This document shows positions 7,542 through 16,924 of a DNA stretch of 47,515 nucleotides, in pieces. A program made the position numbers and the translations under genes. Source of the stretch: Acidobacteriota bacterium (GTDB lineage Bacteria > Acidobacteriota > Aminicenantia > Aminicenantales > Saccharicenantaceae); contig JAKPXU010000125.1 in NCBI GenBank assembly GCA_029571905.1, positions 1 to 47,515 on the forward strand, in the 5' to 3' direction. Below the pieces are notes generated by a model that searched no databases, was not told where the DNA came from, and saw only the letters and a list, made by a program, of their open reading frames with translations. The stretch's first letter is position 1, and every line of letters starts with the position of its first letter.

Positions 7542-9176
7542 CTAAATCCCGCGAGCATAGCGGGTCCAGAACAGTTCATATAGTTCACGATATTTCTGCA
7601 GAGCAGCCCGGGCAAAGTCACCCGTATATTTGGTCAGATACTGATTCACGTTAAAAGGCTCCTTTTGCGGATTTTTGCTGTTCATAATTTCCAGTGCTCT
7701 TTTCTCTATCTGAGGCAGGTCAGAAAAACCTTTCTCCTCAAATTCTTTGATGGTCTGCTCTATTATTTGCCTGTTCTCGCCCCACCTGAGGCCGGCCAGC
7801 CGATTAGTCCTTCTGAACATCCAGGCAGCCGAATCTTCACGGTAGCGATGCTGAGCACAAATCTCAAAGTCTGGAGGCAATTCAGTGGTTCCAGCAAATA
7901 TCGGAATTCTTGGACTCAAAGCTGGATTATCAAAAGCGAACCAGCAAACAGCTCCGACTGCCGGTGGCAGCCAGCCCTTGATCTGAATAACAGTGGCATA
8001 GGCGCAGCCCATAATGGCAATTGTCCGCTGCGGCTCAATTGTTCCTGGCTTCAAGGTATTAATCAAATTTATCCAATCACGAGAAAGCCAGTTGCTGGCC
8101 ACCGGACTTTTGATCAGCTCATCGGAATTTCTTTTTTTAACCAGCAAATTCCTGCTTTGATCAAATTCAGTTCCTTCATAAGTTTCACGGTAAAACTTGA
8201 GAATATCCCTGACCGAGACCTTTTTGTCAGGCTTAATAGAAAAAGGGAGTTCCTCAGCCTTATAGTCAAGCTTTAAAGAAGGAGCCAGCTCATTGAAGAC
8301 GAAATATTCTCTGATGGCAAAAGGCTTTCGACCACTATAAGCTTTCCAGAATTTGAAAGGTTTATCCTTTTCTGGTGTATACCAGCCCATCTCCTGGGCC
8401 AGCTCAAAAACGTTATCAGAAGCCAGGTAATGATCTGGATCATTCAGATTAATTTCGGAAATGCGAGGAATATTAGCTGAAATACCAACGTGATCGTCCG
8501 GGATGCGGACGGCCGCCCAAACAGCACCTTTTTCCAGCGGGCCCGCTCCAAAAATCTCAAACTGCCAGACCTCTTTTCCGTCGGCAATGGTCAGACACTC
8601 GCCATAATCTCCATATCCATATTGTTTGACGAGCTCACCGGCCAACTTTATTGCTTCCCGGGCTGTCTGGCACCTTTCCAGCATGACTCTTTCCAGTTCT
8701 TCGACCATAAACATGCCTTCCGGGTTATATAGCTCTGGCCGACCTTCAATCGTTGTTTCCCCGATGGCCAGCCCTTTTTCGTTCAAGGCGGGATAAGCTG
8801 TATTCAGGAAAGCATAGGTCTCAGCTACTTCTGGAATCTCACCCTTGAACCTGACCCGCCTCATATCATCCGGTGTTTCAGTATGCATTTTGCCATCATA
8901 CAATTTATTCGTTGAGTCAGGTTTATTCTGACGGTGTGGAACAATATTTACCCACTGGCGATAATTGCCATCGCAGGTATGGCAAGTAATGACCGAGCCA
9001 TCATCAGAAGCCAGGCGTCCAACCATAATGCTGGTACAGCCTGAGCCTTCCTCATTCTCGATCTGGGCTATCTTCTGATGAGCGCCGGCTCCTGTTAGCT
9101 GCCAGCTAACGAGCAGGCAGCAGAAAGTGACAATCATTAATGACAGCAGCCGCCGCTTGCTTGATTTAGACTTCAT
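7542..9176 (-). CDS. Exported C69 family dipeptidase (PepD/U34-like Ntn hydrolase)
   Basis: 544 aa. Residues 1-33 form a signal peptide. The expected N-terminal nucleophile is C47 in GSGCTSIMVGRLASDDGSV, which continues with HTCDGNY, the usual C69 opening. The enzyme must be cut in front of this Cys to become active; a short 10-15 residue propeptide remains after the signal peptide. Other family marks are the GLAIGETTIEGRPEL region and QYGYGDYGECLTIADGKEVW. Family members cleave dipeptides, so an extracytoplasmic role in peptide breakdown is likely. The start is supported by TGGAGGACAG before the ATG. A promoter candidate lies at 9219-9247. It stands alone, divergent from the WbqC-like gene. 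Confidence 0.9.
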   Translation of the reverse strand: MKSKSSKRRLLSLMIVTFCCLLVSWQLTGAGAHQKIAQIENEEGSGCTSIMVGRLASDDGSVITCHTCDGNYRQWVNIVPHRQNKPDSTNKLYDGKMHTETPDDMRRVRFKGEIPEVAETYAFLNTAYPALNEKGLAIGETTIEGRPELYNPEGMFMVEELERVMLERCQTAREAIKLAGELVKQYGYGDYGECLTIADGKEVWQFEIFGAGPLEKGAVWAAVRIPDDHVGISANIPRISEINLNDPDHYLASDNVFELAQEMGWYTPEKDKPFKFWKAYSGRKPFAIREYFVFNELAPSLKLDYKAEELPFSIKPDKKVSVRDILKFYRETYEGTEFDQSRNLLVKKRNSDELIKSPVASNWLSRDWINLINTLKPGTIEPQRTIAIMGCAYATVIQIKGWLPPAVGAVCWFAFDNPALSPRIPIFAGTTELPPDFEICAQHRYREDSAAWMFRRTNRLAGLRWGENRQIIEQTIKEFEEKGFSDLPQIEKRALEIMNSKNPQKEPFNVNQYLTKYTGDFARAALQKYRELYELFWTRYARGI

Positions 9177-9218
9177 TTTCTGTCCTCCATTAAAATAACT
9201 CTATCAGTTTGTTTTTCC

Positions 9219-9247
9219 ATTATTAAAAATGCTCTTAACTCTGTCAA
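9219..9247 (-). promoter_or_regulatory. Candidate sigma70-type promoter for the C69 dipeptidase
   Basis: On the minus strand TTGACA (-35), a 17-bp spacer and AATAAT (-10) lie about 42 bp before the start codon. The -35 is a perfect consensus. Confidence 0.6.
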
Positions 9248-9374
9248 TTAAAATTCTTATTTTCTTATTAAAGCAGGAGAATCAAATAAAATAATTTTAG
9301 ATAAGCGCCTGACTGACCGCTTTTTATTGCTGTCCAGCAGGATTAAAATATCAGAAGGAGATGAGGTAAAAGCA

Positions 9375-10079
9375 ATGAGGATCAGTTTTGGCCAGCCTGC
9401 TTTTATTCCCTATGGGGGCTTTTTTAGTCGGCAGCTTAATTCTGATCTCATGATTCTTCTGGATGATAGTCAGTTTGCACGTGGGTTTACTTTTGTTAAC
9501 CGTAACCGTCTAAAAGGGCCAGCTGGAGAAGTCTGGGTGACTATTCCCGTTAAAAAGAAGCATCTTGGTCTGCAAACTATAAGACAACTTCGCCTTCACC
9601 AACCAGAAATATTCTCAGCCAGGTTTCTGGGCTTGCTCAGGCATTATTACGGTCATTCAATCTATTATCCAGCTGTTTCTCTTGAGTTTAAGGCTATTCT
9701 TGACTCTGCCCAGGACAATTTTCTGCAGCTGGTACTTTCTTTCCTTAACAGTCTGAGAAGCTGGTTGAAGATCGATACTCCTCAACTTTTGCAATCGGAA
9801 ATCGGACTCAGCGGACAGGGTCCACAACTTCTGATTGACCTGGCCCGGGAGGTGAAAGCTTCTGAACTGGTTTTCCCATATCTGGCCGATCGCCATTTTG
9901 ATCCATTAAAATTCAAATCAGCCGGCCTAAAACTGCTATTTCTGAAATACAATCAGGTCCCCTATCCCCAATTCTGGGGAAATTTTCTGCCTAATTTGTC
10001 AGCTCTTGACCTTTATTTTGGCTGCGGGCCGGGAGCGCGTCAGGTCATCGAAAAAAGCTCTAGAATCATTGCGACCTGA
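9375..10079 (+). CDS. WbqC-like family protein
   Basis: 234 aa. The frame is open from an ATG at 9327, but the start at 9375 is preferred: it has GAGG 8 nt upstream and it makes the protein open with MRISFGQPAFIPYGGFF, matching the family's usual M-I-QPxYxPxxGYF start. The RNRLKGPAGEVWVTIPVKKK segment and the C-terminal NLSALDLYFGCGPGARQVI are also family features. WbqC-like proteins often occur in O-antigen and other glycan clusters, where some act in N-acyl-sugar or glycine/aminosugar transfer; the biochemistry is not settled. There are no glycan genes next to it. It ends 8 bp from the convergent radical SAM gene. Confidence 0.85.
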   Translation: MRISFGQPAFIPYGGFFSRQLNSDLMILLDDSQFARGFTFVNRNRLKGPAGEVWVTIPVKKKHLGLQTIRQLRLHQPEIFSARFLGLLRHYYGHSIYYPAVSLEFKAILDSAQDNFLQLVLSFLNSLRSWLKIDTPQLLQSEIGLSGQGPQLLIDLAREVKASELVFPYLADRHFDPLKFKSAGLKLLFLKYNQVPYPQFWGNFLPNLSALDLYFGCGPGARQVIEKSSRIIAT

Positions 10080-10087
10080 TCCTAAAG

Positions 10088-12658
10088 TTATCCAAGGCAT
10101 CTCGAATCAGTGCCCTGGCTGAAAACCAGATATTCACGAGTTAAAGCGTAAACTGATTTTTTAATTTCCAGCATTTCCTCAACCATATCCTGAATTCTGA
10201 GCGGTTTTTGTGGATTAAAGGCAAGGTAAAAAAACAAGCGATTGTCGTGCTGATTAAATTCTATTTTTATTTGACCCTGGTAGCGGGCAGCATAAGCAGA
10301 AAGATTATCTGAAGTCAGTTTTTCGGCCAGCTGGCTGGCTTCCCTGACCATCGGGTCATTGAGATCCAGAGAGTAAACCAGTCCCTTTATGTCCTGAAAT
10401 AGCGACGGAGTCTCGGGCTGACACTTCTTTAAGCCGTGGAAGAACAATCCGTCAGGCGTTAAGCTATTGATCCTATCCAAAAACTCTGGAGGAGAAAGTT
10501 CCTGATAAGCTTTAAATTCCAGGATGTCAGCCTTAGCGGCCAGGCCGAGAGGCAAAGCTGGCCCATGGCTGATAAGCATTTTAGGGTGAAACCCTTGCGA
10601 AAAAGCCATTTTAAAATCGGCCCTCCTGAAACTTCTCTCTATTTGATTCAACAGATCATTATGAGAAATGAAACGGAGAAGTCCTTCTTTGGCATAACTG
10701 GCTCGATAGCGAAGAATATTGCCCATTTTTTCCAATTCTGTATTTTCCTGACGCTTTGCAGGCAAGTCAGGTTGAGACTTCAGTCGGCGATCTTTATCAT
10801 CAATAGCTGGAGGAATAGCCTTAAGTTGGGGCCACTCGCAGGAATTACATTTAGAACAGCTTTTCTCTTCACAAAGAGGTGTGTATCTGGCCTCCTGCGA
10901 AGCCTGATATTCCTGCCAGAGGTGAGCTTTTTTAAGCCCGGTCTTAACTAGATCCCAGGGCAACCTAGCTTCAGGATCAATAGCTTGCAGATAATGATGA
11001 AAATCAAGCTGGCAGTGGTCAAAAGCCTCTGTCCAGAGATCAAATTTAAACTGATCACGCCAGCCATCAAATCTGGCTCCCAGGCGATGAGCCTCTTCCA
11101 GCACCTGTCCCAACCGGCGATCACCTCGGGAAAAAATCGCTTCCAGAATAGTGGTTTCGATCGGTGATTCCTTTATTTCAATTTTTTTCCAGCGCCGCAG
11201 TTGATTTTTCAAATAATACTGTTTCTGGAGCAGGCTATCGGTGCTTTCCAGCGGTAGCCATTGAAAAGGAGTATGTGGTTTCGGTATAAAAGAAGAAAGC
11301 GTCAGATTAATAGCCGGCGGAGTCTTATTGATCTTCCGCCCCGTTTCTACCAGGCAGGAGATGAGATCAACAATTGCTTCGAGATCTTCCCATCTTTCGG
11401 TTGGAAGCCCGATCATAAAATAGAGCTTAAGCAACCTCCAGCCATGGCTGAAGGCGTAGCCAGCCGCCGTCATTAGTTGCTCGTCAGTTATTCTCTTGTT
11501 TATAACGCGGCGGAGACGTTCACTGCCAGCTTCTGGCACGAGAGTAAAACCCGTCTTTTTGATTTTAACCAGAGATTCAACTATCTCGGATGACAGTGTC
11601 TCAGGCCGGAGGGAAGGCAGTGAAATTGAAATTTTTCTTGGTTCTAAGAAGGGCAGTAAATCTCTTATTGACTTTTCAAGGTAAGGATAATCGCCAACCG
11701 ACAGAGCAATAAAAGATAATTCTTCATACCCGGTTTGCTTCAAGCCCTGACAGGCCAGCTGTTCAACTTGCTGTTTAGAACGGTAGCGATATGGGAAGTA
11801 AAGGCTGGTTGCCTGGCAAAATCGACACTGCTGCGGGCAGCCTCTGGCTACCTCCACCTGCCAGCGATCGAAGATAGATTGAATATTGGGAACAGGTGTT
11901 CTTTCCACCGACCCTGCTTTTTCCAGTGGATGAATCAGTCTCTTTTCTACAGTTTCAGGCAGACCAGGAGCTGGCCGTGGTACCAACAGGAAGCTTTTAG
12001 CCTGTTTTTCTGCTTGATAAAAATGAGGTATATACACTCCCCGAATAGGCAGAAAAGCTTGCAGCAGTTCTTCCCGGTTTTTAACCTCGGATTTAATCTC
12101 AAGATATTTGTTGATTATTTCAAAAAAAACCTCTTCCCCATCGCCAAAGGCAAACAGATCTATAAAGTCAGCCAATGGCTCGGGATTAAGAGCAGCCGGC
12201 CCACCGGCCAGTACAAGGGGGTGTGATAATTGTCGCTCAGCTGATCGCCTGGGAATTCCACCCAGTTCCAGCATATTTATAAGATTTGTGTGGTTGAGTT
12301 CATAAAGAAGCGAGAACCCGACCAGATCAAAACTGGCCAGAGGAAGCTTGTTCTCCAGAGAATAAAGAGGCACCCGGTTTTTCCTCAGTTCAAGTTCAAA
12401 ATCGGGCCAGGGAGCGTAGACTCTTTCGGCCAGAATGTCAGGATTTTGATTAAGGAGAAAATAAAGAATTTTCTGACCGAGATAGGACATGCCCAACTCA
12501 TAGAGTTCAGGAAAAGCCAGAGCTACCCGAATCTTAACATCAGCTGGATCTTTTCTTGTTTGATTCGATTCGCCTCCCGTATAACGGCCTGGTTTTTGCA
12601 CCTGGCGCCAGAGCAATTCAAGTTTTTCTGCTGGCAGTGACCCTGGTTGTTGGTTCAT
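10088..12658 (-). CDS. Radical SAM protein of the TIGR03960 type fused to a DUF2344 (TIGR03936) domain
   Basis: 856 aa two-part protein. Residues about 20-210 form a B12-binding-like N-terminal domain. The radical SAM cluster motif CxxxCxxC is C274, C278, C281 (ARGCPQQCRFC). A second possible metal site with four cysteines (C596, C601, C604, C607) lies in the linker. From about residue 648 the DUF2344 domain follows, with RFISHNDLLNQIERSFRRAD and FSQGFHPKMLISHGPALPLG. In many bacteria the DUF2344 part is a separate gene, and the pair lies next to rng or ribosomal genes; here it closes the mre operon, 32 bp after rodA. The substrate is unknown. The start is chosen because LLWRQVQKPGRYTGGE matches the usual N-terminus; the ribosome site (AAAGG) is distant. 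Confidence 0.9.
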   Translation of the reverse strand: MNQQPGSLPAEKLELLWRQVQKPGRYTGGESNQTRKDPADVKIRVALAFPELYELGMSYLGQKILYFLLNQNPDILAERVYAPWPDFELELRKNRVPLYSLENKLPLASFDLVGFSLLYELNHTNLINMLELGGIPRRSAERQLSHPLVLAGGPAALNPEPLADFIDLFAFGDGEEVFFEIINKYLEIKSEVKNREELLQAFLPIRGVYIPHFYQAEKQAKSFLLVPRPAPGLPETVEKRLIHPLEKAGSVERTPVPNIQSIFDRWQVEVARGCPQQCRFCQATSLYFPYRYRSKQQVEQLACQGLKQTGYEELSFIALSVGDYPYLEKSIRDLLPFLEPRKISISLPSLRPETLSSEIVESLVKIKKTGFTLVPEAGSERLRRVINKRITDEQLMTAAGYAFSHGWRLLKLYFMIGLPTERWEDLEAIVDLISCLVETGRKINKTPPAINLTLSSFIPKPHTPFQWLPLESTDSLLQKQYYLKNQLRRWKKIEIKESPIETTILEAIFSRGDRRLGQVLEEAHRLGARFDGWRDQFKFDLWTEAFDHCQLDFHHYLQAIDPEARLPWDLVKTGLKKAHLWQEYQASQEARYTPLCEEKSCSKCNSCEWPQLKAIPPAIDDKDRRLKSQPDLPAKRQENTELEKMGNILRYRASYAKEGLLRFISHNDLLNQIERSFRRADFKMAFSQGFHPKMLISHGPALPLGLAAKADILEFKAYQELSPPEFLDRINSLTPDGLFFHGLKKCQPETPSLFQDIKGLVYSLDLNDPMVREASQLAEKLTSDNLSAYAARYQGQIKIEFNQHDNRLFFYLAFNPQKPLRIQDMVEEMLEIKKSVYALTREYLVFSQGTDSRCLG

Positions 12659-12690
12659 AGTAGATGTATTACCTTTCGATTTAATCCCGA

Positions 12691-13788
12691 TTAGAGACGG
12701 ACATAAGCAAATCTTCGCATTTTGACGTTAATCACCAGCCCCACAATTAAGAAATTGGTCAAAAGCGATGATCCTCCATAGCTTAAAAATGGAATCGGTA
12801 TACCGGTGATAGGGAAAAGCCCTATAATCATCATGACATTGATCATAAACTGGCAGCCGATCAGCATGGCTGAAAGGAAGGCGATGTAAACTCCGCCACG
12901 GTCAGGAGAGACCTGAACGGCTGAAAACAAACGGTAGAGAAAAATGAAGTAGATCAGAAAAACACCCAGAATGCCCAGGAAGCCCAGATCCTCGCCAATT
13001 ACGGCCAGGATAAAATCATTGTGGCGAGCAGGCAAAAAACGCAGTTGACTCTGAGTTCCTTTATGATATCCCTTGCCTGTTAAACCACCCGAGCCCAGGG
13101 CTATCCGTGACTGCTGAAGCTGATAGCCAGCTCCTCGTGGGTCCCGGTCAGGTACCAGCAAAGTTTCAATTCTCTTCTTCTGGTAATCTTTCAAACCATA
13201 GTTCCAACCGATAAAGCCAAACAGGCAAGATATAATCAAGATGACGACCAGATATTTTTTGGGCAACCCGGCCAGAATATAAGTTCCCAGCAAAATTGGA
13301 ACTAAAGTCAAGGCTGTTCCCAGATCGGGTTGAAGGGCAATTAATAGAAAAGGCAGCCCGACTATGGCTGAACTTAAAAAGAAGGCCTTAAATGACATCT
13401 TGTCTTCTTTGTAATCTGAAAACAATCTGGCCAGTAAAAGGATAACGGCCAGTTTGGTCAGCTCGGAAGGCTGAAATTGAAAAGGTCCAAAAACCAGCCA
13501 GCTACGGGTATTAGCCACCGTTTTGCCGAAGATAAGAAGTCCTGCCAGGATTATATTCATCAGAATATAGAAGGGAAGAGCAAATGATAATAGAACTTTA
13601 TAATCAATGATAAGTAAGATCAGTAAGGCCAGCGAGCTGACTACCAGCCAAACCGATTGCTTCCAGACATACTTACTGGCCTGATAATAAATAGCACTGT
13701 GAACAAAAATGATGCCAATGACTGCAATAAGAACCATTAATAAAATGGTTGTCCAGTCAATTTCCTTAAAGATTCGCCTGTCTAACAT
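12691..13788 (-). CDS. rodA: RodA, SEDS-family peptidoglycan glycosyltransferase
   Basis: 365 aa from the ATG at 13788, which gives MLDRRIFKEIDWTTIL. The frame extends upstream to 13863, but that would add 25 residues not seen in RodA and has no ribosome site. About ten membrane helices are seen. Family marks are FGPFQFQPSELTKLA, PILLGTYILAGL, then ALGSGGLTGKGYHKGTQSQ, RHNDFILAVIGEDLGFLG (carrying the catalytic Asp of the SEDS family) and the C-terminal PFLSYGGSSLLTNF. It polymerises lipid II glycan strands together with PBP2, encoded immediately upstream; the two genes overlap by 23 bp, so translation is probably coupled. Confidence 0.95.
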   Translation of the reverse strand: MLDRRIFKEIDWTTILLMVLIAVIGIIFVHSAIYYQASKYVWKQSVWLVVSSLALLILLIIDYKVLLSFALPFYILMNIILAGLLIFGKTVANTRSWLVFGPFQFQPSELTKLAVILLLARLFSDYKEDKMSFKAFFLSSAIVGLPFLLIALQPDLGTALTLVPILLGTYILAGLPKKYLVVILIISCLFGFIGWNYGLKDYQKKRIETLLVPDRDPRGAGYQLQQSRIALGSGGLTGKGYHKGTQSQLRFLPARHNDFILAVIGEDLGFLGILGVFLIYFIFLYRLFSAVQVSPDRGGVYIAFLSAMLIGCQFMINVMMIIGLFPITGIPIPFLSYGGSSLLTNFLIVGLVINVKMRRFAYVRL

Positions 13789-15565
13789 ACTTTTCCCGGT
13801 ATAACTTAAAAATTTCACCAGCGATAGGGGCAGCTGTCTGCCCTCCCATTCCACCGAATTCAACCAGGACGGTCACCACCACTTGAGGTTGATATCGAGG
13901 AGCAAAGCCAGAAAACCAACTATGAGTTTTAGTTGGTTCTTCTCCTCTTTGGATCATTTTCTCAGCCTTTTCCCGGCTTATCACCTGAGTTGAGCCAGTT
14001 TTCCCACATATATCAAAGCCGGGCTGATACGCCCCATGACCTGTCCCACCATCGTTAACTGAACGCCACATTCCTTCTATTATCTTTTCGAGATTCTCTG
14101 GCTTTAAGCCACTTTTCTCCTGTACCGGCCTTATCTTATCATCAAGTCTGGTCACCCGGGGCTTGACCTTTATTCCCCGGTTAGCCAGGCAAGCCGTTAG
14201 AGCTGCTACCTGGAGAGGGGTAACCAGGACAGGTCCCTGGCCAATCGACACCGATATAGTTTCTCCTGGATACCAGACTTCTCCCCGAGTTTTCTTTTTC
14301 CAATCGCTGGATGGGACTAATCCTTCTTTCTCTCCGGGTATATCTACGCCCGTCATCTGTCCCAGGCCCAGAGCACGGGCATAGCGAGCAATAGTATCAA
14401 CATTAAGTCGTCTGCCCAGCTGATAAAAATAAACATTGCAAGAATTTTTTATAGCTTCGGGCAAACTGAGCAGACCATGACCTGGCTTGAACCAGCAGGC
14501 AAACTCTTTTCCGTAAAGGTTAATCGATCCAGGGCAAAAAAAAGCAGTCCGCTCGGTGATTAATCCTGTTTCCAGCGCGGTTAAAGCCGTAACTACTTTA
14601 AAAATCGAACCGGGAGAATACTGGCCACGGATTACCCGGTTTTCCAGCGGCCGAGCGGCATCATTTATAATTGACAACCATTCTTCTGGCGAGAACCTGG
14701 TAATAAAACGATTGGGATCATAGGAAGGAGAACTGATCCAGGCCAGACATTCGCCGCTTTCGGCTTCAAGCACAATGATGGCTCCCTCTTTACCTTGAAG
14801 GAGCTCTTCTGCCTTTTGCTGTAAATCCAGGTCAATCGACAGCATCAGGTCCTGGCCTTTGATCGGCTCTGTTCTGTTTACTTCACCCAGAGACCGGCCC
14901 AGACTATCAACGGTTTCTATCAGCTGGCCATCCTGACCGGTCAGATAATCATCATACTGCTTTTCCACAGCCGCCTTGCCTATCATTTCACCACCACGCC
15001 ACTTTCTATGGGGGTTATTCTTTATTTCTTCCGGTGAGACCTCTTGCAAATAACCCAGAACATGAGCGGCCGCAGTCCCAAAGGGATAATAACGCCGTGG
15101 TTCTACTTGTAACTGAAGTTCAGGGAATTCCTCCTTTCTGGCTTCTATCATGGCTACTTCTTCCAGCTTTAGATTGTCTTTGATGATTACCGGTTCGTAA
15201 GTCTGAAACCAGCGATAACGGTCAATTCTGGCTTTTAGTTCTTCAGTTCTTAAATTTAAAAGCTGGCTAACTCTCTCAATAGCCTGGCTGTCATTCTTAA
15301 TTGATTCCCGGAGCAAAGACACTTTAAAGCTTGGCTGGTTGTCGGCCAGAATAATTTTCTGACGGTCATAAATCAGTCCACGTGGTGCAGGCAGTGGCAA
15401 AGCACGGAGATGATTGGCTTCAGCCATTTTCCAGTATTTCTGGTGATCAAGGATCTGAATTTTCCAGTAAAATACCAGAATAAGAAAAAGAACTAGACCA
15501 AAAACAATAAGAGTCAGCCTGGCTCTTTTTATGAGCAGGCTTAAATCTTCATAAATTTTGGCCAT
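13766..15565 (-). CDS. mrdA: Penicillin-binding protein 2, elongasome transpeptidase
   Basis: 599 aa. A single membrane anchor lies at about residues 16-36. The pedestal domain begins with ALPLPAPRGLIYDR (55-68) and includes GTAAAHVLGYLQEVS. The transpeptidase motifs are complete: SxxK at S320-K323 (SPGSIFK), SxN at S375-N377 (NSCN) and KTG at 522-524 (CGKTGST). It cross-links peptidoglycan during cell elongation with RodA. It starts 11 bp after mreD and overlaps rodA at the end. The gene order mreB-mreC-mreD-mrdA-rodA is the standard one. Confidence 0.96.
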   Translation of the reverse strand: MAKIYEDLSLLIKRARLTLIVFGLVLFLILVFYWKIQILDHQKYWKMAEANHLRALPLPAPRGLIYDRQKIILADNQPSFKVSLLRESIKNDSQAIERVSQLLNLRTEELKARIDRYRWFQTYEPVIIKDNLKLEEVAMIEARKEEFPELQLQVEPRRYYPFGTAAAHVLGYLQEVSPEEIKNNPHRKWRGGEMIGKAAVEKQYDDYLTGQDGQLIETVDSLGRSLGEVNRTEPIKGQDLMLSIDLDLQQKAEELLQGKEGAIIVLEAESGECLAWISSPSYDPNRFITRFSPEEWLSIINDAARPLENRVIRGQYSPGSIFKVVTALTALETGLITERTAFFCPGSINLYGKEFACWFKPGHGLLSLPEAIKNSCNVYFYQLGRRLNVDTIARYARALGLGQMTGVDIPGEKEGLVPSSDWKKKTRGEVWYPGETISVSIGQGPVLVTPLQVAALTACLANRGIKVKPRVTRLDDKIRPVQEKSGLKPENLEKIIEGMWRSVNDGGTGHGAYQPGFDICGKTGSTQVISREKAEKMIQRGEEPTKTHSWFSGFAPRYQPQVVVTVLVEFGGMGGQTAAPIAGEIFKLYREKYVRQANL

Positions 15566-15576
15566 CTTTCCCTGAT

Positions 15577-16062
15577 TCAGTCCACAACTTTTTTAACTGG
15601 CGGCAACAGCTCAGCCAGCAGACTGGTTATTATAGCATTCATTATCGGTTGAAGATAAAGGCCTGGACGGCTGGACAACAAGCCTCTCTTAAAAATTACA
15701 TTATATAAAAATATCCAGATCACCAGCTGCAGAAGGCTGAAAAAAAATAGAATCAGGCTTCTCTTAGGCAGAGAATTAAGATTGATTTTCTGGGCCAGCC
15801 AGCCTGCCAAAAAACCAGTTATAGTCAGACTCAAACCAGACAGGCCAAAAACGCTATGGGAAAATGCGTCCTCGAGGAGTCCAGCTACGGTTCCCATTGC
15901 CGCGCCTTCTATTTCTCCATAGGTTATAGCAGTCAAAAGGACAGCCACCCAAAAGCTATTAATCAAAACCAGTAAGTTAGGGCTAAATTTGCTCATCAGG
16001 CTATAAATAGCAAAAGCCAGAACAAGGATTAATAGCAGCATCAGTCCCTTTCTTATCCTCAC
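15577..16062 (-). CDS. mreD: Rod shape-determining protein MreD, GTG start
   Basis: 161 aa, hydrophobic, about five membrane helices. The start codon is GTG at 16062, preceded by GAGGT at a good distance; the gap to mreC is only 6 bp. Sequence conservation in this family is low, but size, membrane profile, FSPNLLVLINSFWVAVL, GLLEDAFSHSVFGLSGLS (a typical MreD central segment) and position between mreC and mrdA make the call firm. It is part of the membrane scaffold of the elongasome. Confidence 0.93.
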   Translation of the reverse strand: MRIRKGLMLLLILVLAFAIYSLMSKFSPNLLVLINSFWVAVLLTAITYGEIEGAAMGTVAGLLEDAFSHSVFGLSGLSLTITGFLAGWLAQKINLNSLPKRSLILFFFSLLQLVIWIFLYNVIFKRGLLSSRPGLYLQPIMNAIITSLLAELLPPVKKVVD

Positions 16063-16068
16063 CGGTCT

Positions 16069-16905
16069 TTACCTCAGAAAATCATGGCTATCTTTGAGAA
16101 CAGCAACCAGATCTATCTGTCGGAAGTCAAAGTAAGGATCAACGACAATTTTTTTAAAGAGGCCAGCCTCGGCTGAAGCCGAGATTATTCTGCCCACCTT
16201 AAGCCCTGACGGAAAAATCTGGTCATAGCCAGAAGTTAAAATTTCGTCGCCAACCTCCCCTCCCGGAGAAGAAGCAATAACATACTTTATCAGGCACTTT
16301 CCCTGGCCATCCCCGGTCAGGATGCCCGGCGTCTTATCTCTGGCTGATATCACTGCCACTCCACTTTCTTCAGAAGTTATCAGAATAACTTTGGCCTCAT
16401 GTCTGGAAATGGGTTCAGTCGTTTTTCCCACCAGGTGACCATAATAGTCGCAGACAGGCAAATTTCTGGTTATTCCATCGGCTGAGCCACGGTCGATAAT
16501 GACCGAACGAAAATAGTTGGCCGTATCCAGACCAATAACTCTGGCCGGCAAGATAGAAGCTTCCAGCCCTTTTAAGTTATTCTGGAGATCTTGTTTACCC
16601 AGGCTGATTCTCAATTTTTCCTGTAGAAGCTCTTTTTCCTGGTTAAGAAAGAATATCTGTTTTTTGAGCTCCTGATTTTCCTTTTGAGCATCCTTTAAAG
16701 ACAGGAGATTATGCCAGCCTTGAGCAGCATAGTCATAAGCCGAAACAGCAGCCCTTTGGAATGGAGCAAAAATGGCAAAGATAATTTTTTCCAGCCAGGT
16801 CTGCCGGCTGCCCAGCGGGATTTGAGCCGAGATCAGGATCAAATTGAAAAGAACTAGCAGAATTCCTATCAGATATTTATTTTTAGCCAGTCTAGAAAGT
16901 GACAT
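16069..16905 (-). CDS. mreC: Rod shape-determining protein MreC
   Basis: 278 aa. A membrane anchor is at about residues 12-30, followed by a helical coiled coil (about 70-105; QKENQELKKQIFFLNQEK) and the periplasmic beta-domain, with VIGLDTANYFRSVIIDRGSADGI and DEILTSGYDQIFPSGLKVG as clear MreC segments. It links MreB inside to PBP2 and RodA outside. It lies 19 bp after mreB and 6 bp before mreD. The ribosome site is weak (AAGAACGG), consistent with translation as part of the operon. Confidence 0.95.
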   Translation of the reverse strand: MSLSRLAKNKYLIGILLVLFNLILISAQIPLGSRQTWLEKIIFAIFAPFQRAAVSAYDYAAQGWHNLLSLKDAQKENQELKKQIFFLNQEKELLQEKLRISLGKQDLQNNLKGLEASILPARVIGLDTANYFRSVIIDRGSADGITRNLPVCDYYGHLVGKTTEPISRHEAKVILITSEESGVAVISARDKTPGILTGDGQGKCLIKYVIASSPGGEVGDEILTSGYDQIFPSGLKVGRIISASAEAGLFKKIVVDPYFDFRQIDLVAVLKDSHDFLR

Positions 16906-16924
16906 CCGTTCTTACTAATTATTA

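Noticed and set aside
7388-7654. An 88-codon plus-strand frame overlapping the end of the C69 gene
   Set aside because: Composition and content (Arg/Ser-rich, no domain) look like a shadow of the opposite strand; no ribosome site.
7665-8276. A 203-codon plus-strand frame
   Set aside because: Lies wholly antisense to the well-supported C69 peptidase gene and shows no family features.
13789-13863. Upstream start of rodA at 13863
   Set aside because: Adds 25 residues read from inside mrdA that are not RodA-like, with no ribosome site.
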